From the NCBI RefSeq assembly GCF_021018895.1, contig NC_079365.1:15947501-16011500 (forward strand): a DNA stretch of 64,000 nt, written 5' to 3'. This stretch comes from Seriola aureovittata. Lineage: Eukaryota; Chordata; Actinopteri; Carangiformes; Carangidae. The position numbers and the translations under genes are program-made. Every line of letters starts with the position of its first letter. Within the stretch, counting starts at the first letter, position 1. Shown piece by piece: positions 12,003 through 23,000 of the stretch. Below the pieces are notes generated by a model. The model worked only from the letters and a program-made list of their open reading frames with translations. It had not been told where the DNA came from and did no database searches.

Positions 12003-15000
12003 CTCTATCTATCTATCCATCCATCTATCTATCTATCTAGCTAATCAAGTGTATGGGCAGTTGGACAGGAGATATTTGTGCGCCTGTTTCTCTTCAGACT
12101 ACATGGACAAATGAGAAAAATGTTTAACCTTCTTGGTATTCCTGTAAGGTGTTTTGTAGCTGAGTGAGACGACTCTGAGTGGAGTCTCTTTCCTGCGTCA
12201 GCTCCTCCGCCTCCCGCTGCAGGGCCCCCAGCTGGCATCGAGCATCATCCTTCACAAAATCAACAATAAACAAAGACTTGAACCACACAAACCAAAATAA
12301 TTGTCCTTGAATGACCATGAATATTTACTTTGTGTTTTTTTCGTGTGTGTGTGTTTGTGTGTGTTGTGCAGTTCTTTTACCCGCTCTTTGTGTGCGTCAC
12401 GCAGCTCCTGGAGGAAGTCTCTGAGACCGCTTCGCAGAGTCTCGGGGTCCAGCTCTGACTGAGGGAGAGGCAGCGGTGTGTCGCCTCTCTCAGGAGACAC
12501 CGCCCCGGAGCCTAAAGTATTGTCAGGGGTGCTCACTCGAAATTCTGTAGAAGAGAAACAAAGAAAAAAAAAAGAAGAGAAAGAGTTTAAATCAACTACT
12601 GTTTTTTATTTTATTTTGAAACATCTACAGGAGGGAAGGAGGGGTCACATTTGTCCGTCACATTTGTCAATAATCTAGAACAAAAGGCTTTATGAAGCAA
12701 CTAAAGAAGTTATCCTCGAAGACGGGCCTGCAAAGGTTTAAATAAACTGAGATTTTCTTTTTTATTTTACTTTACAATTCTTCATTTTAATGTTTTTCAT
12801 GTTATTTATTCTGTCTATATTGATTGTATAAATACATATAAAATGTATGTATCTTTATTTTTTTTACTCCTTTTTTGTGTAAAGCTCTTTGACACATTTG
12901 ATTTGCTGTGTCTCAATATAGTTTTGTAGTCACTATTTATATATGGTGTATACAGTATTTATTCATTTTTTATAGTAGATACTAATAATTTAATTAGGTT
13001 ACTTATCTGTAATATGCACATGTTTTTGCTCTTCTGTTGGATGCAAGTGATCAATAAAGTTTATCTTTTCTTATTTATTGAATGTAGTATAAGTGTAAAC
13101 ATTTGTTGATTTTACTGTATTTTCTTCAGATGGACCCCTGGAAAAGAAATTGTTGCCAAGGTAACAATTAAATGGGATCTGAATAAACATCACAACAATA
13201 AAAACCAAATCATCCAATTAAAAGTTACCATATTATAATTTTTTTAATTATTATTTAATGTCAGAATAAAAGCCTAAATCCCATGTTGCAGAGATGAACC
13301 TGCATGTTTCATTCTTACCTTTAGGAGGCGAGAGAGAGGAGCGCATGGGTGAGATGCTCTGGTGGCGTGACATGGTGCAGGGTGATGTGGGGCTCCCCCC
13401 CGGGCTCCTTCCCCGGCATCCTCTGCCGCTCGCGCCGATGCCGAGCGTTCGCGTCAGTGCCGACTGGAGGCTGCTCAGACGAAACTCCAGGTCCCTCCTC
13501 CCGGCCTCGGCCCGGGTCAGCTCCGCCTCTGTGGCGGCCAGGCGGCCCTGGGCCTCGCTCAGCTGCAGGCTGGAGTGGGCGGCAGAGTCCTGAGCTGTCT
13601 GAGCACGCAGCGACAGGTTCTTAGCTTCATCCTGAAGCTTCTTCTCACAGCCACGCGCCTCCTGCAGCTGAGCAGTCAGTTCTCTCTCGCAGCCACGCCA
13701 GCCCGACTCAGACTCCACCAGGCGCTTCTGAATCTGAGAAAGCTACAATGAAAAATAAAAAGAATAAAGATCATGACACAGTGAAGACCGTAAATATGAC
13801 AAGAGCCATCACATCTTTCCCCCTCCTCCGTCCTCACCTCTTTCTTGAGGGAGTCTCTGGTTGCTTCAGCTTCAGTTAACTTCTGTTTGAAGGTGAAAAC
13901 CTCCTTCCCTCTCTCCTCCTCTCTTTGCTCCTCCAGTGACAGGCGAGTCTGCAGATCTGCAACCTCCCTCCCTTTCTGCTCCTTCTCTCCGTCCAGAACC
14001 TTCAGCTGCAGCCAAGAAAAGCAAAAATCAAAAAACTTCATTGTGGTTTATTTCTTCCCGACTAAATGTGACATTTGAACCGGAAAGTTTTAAAGCAAAG
14101 CGAAGCACACGATCCAAAGCATGTAGTGTGACAGCTTGTCTGACCTGTCTGCGGAGCTCCTGCAGTTCTCTCCGAGCTTCCAGTCGTGACCTCTCCACTT
14201 CTCTCAGGCAGCTGCGCAGCTCCATCACCTCTTTCTGAGCGGATGAAAAATTCTCTTCCAGCACAGCCAGCCTCTGCTCCTTCTCCTCACACTGTCGTTT
14301 CACACTGACAAACCAAACACACACACACACTCTCTTACACACTACTCTTAACGGACCTGCATTTGTCTTATCTCTGTCTTTCCAATTCATTCAAGCGTTT
14401 ACCTGATTCTCTCTGTTTCTACACTTCGTAGAGTTTCTCTCAGCTGCGTGTTTGATTGGCTGAGAGTGTCTCTCTCCTTGCTGACATCACTGAGGTTGCG
14501 TCGCAGCTCTGTGCTTTCTCGTCTGTAGTTTTCTGCTGCGTCCTGAGTTTGGTTGTGACGGCGCTCGGTGTCCAGCATGTCCCGTCTGAGCTGGTCTCTG
14601 CTCTCCTCGCTCGCTGAGAGAGAAGCTCTGCACTGGTCCAACTGGAGGGTGAAACTCATGTGTGTTACTACAAACTGATGTAACAGAGAGGAGCAACAAA
14701 TATGGCAAATACAGTCATTACATCCACCAGGGAGGTTTGATTGTTTATTACTTTATTTTTTCAGTAGAGTGAAAAGTTGGGGCACAGGCCAAAGAACAAG
14801 GGATCAGTTTTTTGGTGCAGATCCTGATTTTTTTTTTAACATTTTAATTATCAAATAGATTTCTTTTTTTTTTTGGAACGTTTTTGTCCCATGATGCATG
14901 TGTCATATTTGTCAAAGCACATCCAGATCCAGAGATAGAGAGACTTTTATCAAAACAACAGCTGCCTTGATGGAGGTAGGCTTTGTCTCTTCTCATGCAT

Positions 15001-18000
15001 CACTTCCATGTTCTGTGTGTACAGGATCATCTACCTCTTTGAGAGCAACATCAGCGCGGGACTGAAGGTCAATGCAAGTCTCTCGTAGACTGTGGAGTTC
15101 ACGTTCATGAACAGAGGCCGAATCCTCCAGCCGACAGCGAAGCTCCAGCAGCTCAGCGGTCAGAGCCTCGACTCTGATCTGGAGGGAAAAAAAAAAAGTA
15201 TAATATTTTAGTTGATCTTTCTGATGCTTTTGTGTTAGAATAGAGTGGTGATAATTCAACAACAACAGAAGATAAATTCAGACAGGAAGTCGCATCACCT
15301 GCTCCTGCTCTTTGTAATGAGCCGCTTCTCTGGACATCCTCTCGGCCTCCAGGGCAGCAGCTGACAGCTCGGCCTGCAGACTGGACAGCCTGTCAGACAG
15401 AACTGTTTTCTCCGCCTCTTTCAGAGAGAGGGCCTGAGAAAAAGAAAAACTCTGGTTAACGCTGAGAATGAACTTATATGAGATGTGCCAGAGTTGAACC
15501 ACACTGTTTCTATACTGTATCTAATACGATAATAACCGTTATCATATAATTACAAATTACCACACCTCCTTGTTTTCATAATTTTAACCTGATATTATGA
15601 TTCCACTTTATGAGTCTAAATTATTATATATATAACCCGTCTCTACAGCACCACAGTCCCTCAGTCTTGGCCCCAGATCAGACCTGTTGTTTCTCAGTCT
15701 CAGCCTGCAGAAGACTCTGATCTCTGTCGTGCTGGAGACTCCTCAGTTCATCCTGCAGCTCTTCGCTTTCCGTCTGCGCTCTTTGGAGCTGATCGTCCGT
15801 CTCCTGCCGGAGTTTCCTCAGCACGACCTCGTGCTCCATCAGCAGGCCGTGTCGCACGACCTCCTGCGAAACAGAGCAGCCAGGAGCACAAACACAGATT
15901 AAAGAGTCACTTGCAGAAGTAAAACATGTCTACAATTAGCACTTTAATTTACACATTGAACCACTGAACCTTCTGACCTTTTCTGAGACCAGTCTCTCCA
16001 CCTCCTCCTGATGTTCGGAGATGGCCTTGCGCAAAGCCTGCTGGGCCTCCAGCTGTGCTGCATTTAGAGTCTGAGTCAGAGCCTGTTTCTCCCTCTCAGC
16101 CTGGGCCAACGCATTCTCCCCATCTGAGCGAACACGCCTCAGTTCAGCTAAAAGTCCATCCAGGAAAACAAAACAGAGGGAAACACAACATTCAACCACC
16201 AGGTTGTTATTAGTCATATCACCAACCAACTGGGTTTCTCACTATATCAAATATCTTCAGTTTAGCATATTTGTGCCATTGTTTTCTCTCTTTTGCTTTA
16301 GTCCTCTTCTATCTTTGCTTTTTACATGTTTTCTCCTACACGCTGTCTCCTTGTCACTCACCAGCAGCAGTTTCAAAGCGGACTCGAAGGTTTTGGTTCT
16401 CCGCCTCCAGCTGCTCCCTGCGAGACTCCACCTGAACGAGCTGCTGCTGCACCTCGAACAGACTGGTCTCCAGGGACTCCCGCTCCGACCTGTGGGGTTG
16501 TACAAACACGATGTTACACACACACACAGAGACACGCGTGAAAACGTATGTGCCATGGACAAACAACAACACACACCTGAAAGCAGCCAGTTCCTCCGAC
16601 AGCACGGTGTTTTCTCTCTCAGATGCCGTCAGCTGGACCACCAGAGCTGCTTTGTCTCGGGCCAGTTCTGCCCGACCGCGGCCGACCTCCTCTAAGGCTA
16701 CCTCGTTCCTCTGGCCCTCTCCTCTGGCAAGACTTAACTCTGATCCCAGAGAGGTCACCTCGCCACAAAGCTGTCGACAGAGGCCGAAAACAATGTGGGG
16801 GGGAGAAATTATAGAAATGAAAAGCCATGCGTAAAATTAAAAAACTCCTTCCCATGTGATGCTTCTAGGAAAAACATGCTGTGATTGTGTTATTCACTTT
16901 TTTCTTCTGGCATTTCATGCTGTTGAGAAATGACTCTCTTTAACAAGGTCAGTTTCCATTGTTGTTTTAGACAAATGAACATCTTTGAAACATTGTAGCT
17001 GCATGAAAGTATTTCTGGATGAGGTCACATCCTCTACTTATAAGGCATGTGACCTAATTAACAATTAAATAGGCCCATAAATGACAGGTGATTGCCCATA
17101 GCTAAGTGCTTTTAGGTCGGACTTAGCCTTTCAATGATGATGTAATATAAGCTTTTATGTACCTGGGTGACTTTCTCCTGCAGCTTAAACCTCTCAGCCC
17201 TGAGACTCTGGAGCTCTGCCTCCATCCCCACGCGGCTTAACTCAGTGTCCTGCAGTGACTGGTGCAGAGTGATGCGGGTAGAGTCCAGCTCCAGCCGGTC
17301 CTGCTCCAGCCGGACCAGCTCATCTCTGATGGTCAGCTTCTCCTGCTCCACCTCCCGTTTCTGAGTCTGCAGGAGGGCCTTCTCTTCCTCCAGCTTAGAG
17401 ACAGAGGTGAGGGTGAGACTGAGTGAGGAGGCTGAAACGTTCACATTAAAAGGCCCTGAAAGCCTGTTTTCCCCAACCAGCCTTTTACCATGGGTGATGA
17501 GATCCTGCATTAACACAGCTTTCTTCCAGTGGCGGTTATTTCACATTAGAGATTTCTGTTTTTTATGTTTGTGCTCTTCTCACTGGGTTAAAGTGGACAG
17601 GACTGTTCAGCAACATTTGGATCTGAATCTAGTGATTGAGGGCCACACCCGCACGGTCCTGATGAAGCAGGTTAGCTGAATTTTGAGTGTTAAACCCTGA
17701 ATAAAATAAAACAAGGCGGCTGCTTATTCAGTCATGAATATTTAATATCATGGAGAGATGGGAGCTTTAATTAGGGCTTCACTTGGCCAACCATGAATTG
17801 GGGGAAGGCTGCAACTGATTTTTGTAACTTTCCGGCAACCACGCCCACTTTACACGGCGAATGGCCAGGTGTGCGGCCGTGTCAAGGTAAGGCAGAGTTT
17901 AAACTTCTCTGTAGCTATTTTCTTCTATTTTAACCAGGTTTTAACCATGATCGCCTTCGAGGACAGATGGTCCAAAAGTCTGTACCTTCATCCCCATTTG

Positions 18001-19980
18001 TGCGATTCATTGCGTTGAGACTATAAAAGACATGCAAAAGACACAGAAATATTCAGGTGTGTAGCCAAAGGAGGCTATGAAGGCAACCTTCTGCCTCACC
18101 TTCAAATGTGTCCGTTTGGAACAGGAAAAAAACTAAATAAATAAAATGTGATCAAACACGACACAGCAACAGGTTCATTTCAAGCTTATTGACCCCTTTA
18201 AGAGAGTCAAATACATTCTTGAAATCCCCTTACCTGGAGGATGTAGGTGTTTAGGTCAGCTTTATCCTGGGCCAGGCCCTCATTCATGCTGCTCATTTTG
18301 GCCAGGGAGTCTCTGAGAGCAGCCTCCTCAGACTGTAGCTTGTTGAGCAGCAGAGAGAGCTCTGCATTATTGCTCTCAGCCTGGGGGGGTCAATAAAGGT
18401 CATAAGATATTAAAGGTCGTATGCAAAATAGAAAACACAAAATACTGAATCAGTAAAAATTAAATGAGTCAACGTTTTCTTACACGAGCAAGTGCCTCAG
18501 ACAGTTGGGTTTTCTCTCTCTCCAGCAGCTGCCTCTCAACCTCCCCCTGCTGGTGAGTTTCCTTCACCGCAGACAGCTCTCCACGCTGAGCAGAGGCTCG
18601 ACTCTCACTCTGATCCCACTGCTTCTGTCTGTATCAAGGCAATGCATACAGTATGTAGTACTACATCAATACATTTTATGGCTACTAATGAGAAAGTTCG
18701 GCTCTGTGCGTGTGTGTGCTTGTTTCTGTGTAAAGGTTATGGGTAAAGCCTTAAAGGCCCAGTATAAGATATTCGACATATCACAGTTTTACATATTTTA
18801 TTCATGTTTTCTCTTAAGGAAAAACAATGTGTCCAAAAAGGCGAGCGCTGTCAGCCATGCGACAAAGCAGCAGTCAAGACAGGATAAGAGACTTTCATCC
18901 GATCTGTTCAACAATGTTTGTTGGTCAAGGAGGTCGGAGTGTTGAGAGAGGCAGGAAGGCTTTGTAAAAAGACGAGGAAGAGCTTTCGGTTTTGTAAGCT
19001 CATACAGATCTTTTGAATGGCTCCCTGTGAGCCGATGCACTGTGTGTTGGCTGCACTAGACCTGGTGGATTAGCACCTACATCACATTCACTTAATCACT
19101 ATGAATTAGCCGACTTACATCCTCTGAGTCTCTGCCTTCGCCCGGTCTCTCTCCTGAACGGCGGCCTCCTTCTCCTCCCTCTCGTGATCTCGCTCTCGCT
19201 GCGTGGACGCCACAGTCAGCTGCAGCTTCTCACAGTCCATCTGCAGGATCTGGTTGCTGCTCTGTGCTGCTTGTACGGTCTTCTCCAAGTTCAACTTCTC
19301 ACTGCAATGTTCATGATGCACGTAGAAGAGCACATTTTACACTTATGGTTATATTACCGAAAGGATTCAAGGATTAGAAGCAGATCGTTAATGGTGATGT
19401 AACTGTCTGTAAACCTGGCCAGCGTGTCCCTCTCCTGCTTCAGACGGTCCTTTTCTCTCTGTGTGGTGTCTCTCTCTCTCTGAGCGGTGTCCCTCTCTCT
19501 CTGCAGAGCTTGGTTCCGCTGTTCTGCATCTCTTTTAGCCGAATCTGCTTCTGAAAGCTGCTTTCGTAACTGTTGTAATGTGGACTGGGCAGAGAGCAGG
19601 CGCCCTCGAACGTCCTGCAAACACACAGCAAGACAGTGGAGGGAATGACATGTTATATGCATATAATAATAATTACTAAGTGCCCACATAGCTTAGGGGT
19701 TAAGATGTAACCATGAATCCATCATGTCGCTCTACTGTCTGTAACAAAGGCTTAAAATGCCCCAAAATACTTTAAGAAAGAGGTTTTAGCTGTGCTAACT
19801 GTGCAGATAACAAGTCTACATCTCTCTCCCAAGACCCCTGAGCTTCCCCCATTTACAACATCTACCATCTCATACATTTGCATATGTGTGGTCATGTTAA
19901 TGTTGTACACAGCTCCTTGCAGTTTAAATCCTGGCCACAGATAAATAAAGAAAAGAGTAATTATTGCAGTGGAGTGGAGC

Positions 19981-20036
<56 letters not shown>

Positions 20037-23000
20037 TGCGCACGCGTGTGTTGACATGTCACCTGCAGCTGCAGTGTCTTGTTTGTGACTGCAGAGTGGA
20101 GAGCAGACAGCGCCGCCTCCGGGAGAGCAGCCAGTGAGGAGGGACGAGAGGGGGAGGACGACCTCCGAGGAGAGGAGGAGCGGTGAGGGGAGGAGCCGCG
20201 CATCAAGGCCAGCAGCGGAGCCCAAGAGTTGTCCTGGTCCGCTTCTGATGACGACTCTCCATCTGACAAAACCGTCTATAAAAGAAAATTCAAATGAGGC
20301 ACTGGCATCCTAATGTTATGAGAGTGTGTGCAGACGTTCTTTTTTTTTTACCTGAGCAATGTCCCGCAGTGTGTCTAACAGTGTTTCAGTGTGAGCTCTC
20401 ATCATCTGCATGTCAGTCTCATCATTACCACTCTGCTCCTGCAGGAAAACCAGGGAAATGAAGCACAGACACCTCAGCCGCCTGAAGGAGGAAGATTAAA
20501 GCAACGGAGCAGTTACACAGCCTTTAAAACCCTCCACTCACCTCCAGCCTCCTCGCCAGTGCCACGATTTCTCTTTCTCGCTCTTCCATTTGGCCCTTTA
20601 GTCTCTCCGCCTCTCGCACTGAATCTGACAACCTGATAGTTGACACAATAACAAGAATTAAACAAAATATTTGAGAAAAATTGCTGTTCAATTAAGTTGT
20701 AAAGTGGGAGGACCTGCAGGTTCTGGAAGTATTTTCCCCCCACTCTGAAATTAACTTTCAATGATACTCAATGTTACGCAACATAGAAAAACAGGAAGGA
20801 CAATGTAATGATGCCACAGGTTTATGTTGTGGTCACCAGTTTTCAGCAGAAATCATGTGTCAGTTTGGCGTGAGAGGTGTGAATCAGAGCTGTAGGGATT
20901 TTAAAATACTTCACGAACAACACACAGCGCAATAGTTACTAAATTAATCCAGAATCCGAAAGTGAATGGATTTAAGATGGATAAAGTTTTGTCAGTAGGG
21001 CACTTAAGGAGCTGTGAGGTCTCTGATTGTACGTTTCTTACTGAAATGCACCTTGGGAGCCATGACAAACCTGTAAGAGAGGTCCACACTGTCACTGACC
21101 TGACGTTGAGCTCACTTCTCTCTGCGTCCGTTCTGGTCTGAAGATTCATCATCTCTGCCACGCGTTCTTTCAGCTGCTGCTCCAGCTGAACCCTCAGAGC
21201 TTTCTCCCGCTCCAGAGCCAGAGCTGCTCCTCCCTCGCGGCTCTGCAGCGCGGCTGACAGACCGGCACAGGACACCTGAGAGGAGTGGGACACCCGAGCC
21301 AGCTCGTTACGCATGTCCGACAAGTCCCTGAGATTGGAGCGAGGGAGGGGGAGGAGGAAAAACAAACAAACTGTGAATGTGCACATTTTCCGAAATGCAA
21401 ACAACGTGCAGTTTACACATGAATCATCTTAACCTTTCAGTGGCACTCTTTAATTCACAGACATGCCTCCTGAACCCGACCACTTGCCGCCACAGCATCA
21501 GCAAACGACTGTGTTCACTGCTGAAATAACTGTGGAAAGACTGAAAGGAAGGATGGAGAGAAAACAATGAGTAAACGATGCTGACTCCACATTTTCCTTG
21601 ATTTTTTAAATGTTTTGCCGTTCACAGCATCCTTCTCCCACCTCTTCTTCTCTCCTCCAGTCAGACTCCTTTTGTTCCAGTTCCTCCCTGGCTTTCGTCC
21701 AATCGGCAGTGAGCCTGCGGATGTCCTGGCTGAGAGCCTCATTGGCCAAACCGGCCTGTTCCAACTGCTCTCTCAGCATCGCGTTCACCGCAGACAAACT
21801 GCTGCTCCTGAAAACAGAGTAAGTCAGGCAAAAACAATGTGATATTTTGAGATGTCTCAGGAGGCTGAAGTTTTCACCAGTATGTTACATCTCTCGTGTG
21901 ATCAGTCACCTCTGCTGTTCTTCCTCCAGGCGGATTAAAGCATCTTCCAGGTTGCTGCTTGATTCGTCTTGATGGCCACCGTTTGACGTCTCACTGTGAC
22001 TCTAAAACGTCATGAAAAGTGCGGGAAGTTAATGATTATAGGCATAAAAGCTGGCTTCCTTAATGTTAAATAAATAACACTTACACTCAGCCTGTGTTTC
22101 TCCTGCTCTGACGACTTCTCCTGCAGCATCTGCTCCAAATCTCCACACCTCTTTTTGTACTGGAGCACCTGAAGAAGCAGCACAAATGTTACTGTATGTC
22201 TCACTGATGACATCTCAGCAAAACACAGAATAAAATAGAGTCATACTTTGGCCTGCAACTTCTGCACCAGCTGTGCCTGCCTCTGCTGACCCTCCTGGTA
22301 CGCCGTGAGTTTACGCCTGTAGGAGGCTTGTTCCTCATCCAGTCGCCTGCGTAAATCCACATTCTGCTGAGCCAGGCTGCGTGACTCAGGTGAGTCATGG
22401 TCCCCATCTCCCGTGTCGAAACGCAGCGCCTGCTCCAGCTGTAGGTGGAATTAAAAATAGGACACAGACATATTTCACACTGTTAATCTAGACCTACATG
22501 TATTGTAAATCCCAACATACTTAGTATCTGAGACTGAAAAGTTCCTTTTCACCTTGAAAACAGCAGGTGGAGAAACAATCTCACCCCAAGCTCCATCCAG
22601 TCACTGTTCTGGAGGTTTAGGTTCATACTTTAATTGAACTTAGTGAAGACACTGAGGGCAATAAAAGGTTGCTCTTTCAGTAATGTCATAGTATTTGAAG
22701 GGTTTCATTTATTTATCTTAACAATTTTACCCACCTCCCCAAACCTGTGTGTGAATATCCAGTATTATAATTTTCACTATAGGAGCTAGAAGTCAAGTAT
22801 GTGTTTCAGCATGTGTTTCATAAAACATAATTCAAAGTTCATTATTGTTATAATGTTTTGGCTGTCCAGCTACATCACTTCAATAAAGATTTGGGAACTT
22901 GTTGTCTACTCCTCTCCGAATCAGTCTTCGAATGTTGTCAATGTTTAACAGTACATTGAAGTATATATACATTTAAAAACTTTTATGCTCCACTCATAAT

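Larger units (their letters stand above)
6727..12249 (-). other. crocc: crocc exons 29-37 (exon map)
   Basis: Coding exons in transcription order: 29 12129-12249; 30 11622-11785; 31 10849-11064; 32 10399-10623; 33 10163-10312; 34 9827-10027; 35 9081-9212; 36 7848-8021; 37 6727-6813. These encode the C-terminal coiled-coil module. Exon 36 carries ERTLGTRERAHRHRVKGLEEQ-like sequence that is nearly identical to human. Its acceptor directly abuts a 71-base (CA)n tract. The intron between exons 35 and 36 contains LINE debris and the microsatellite. Confidence 0.9.
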
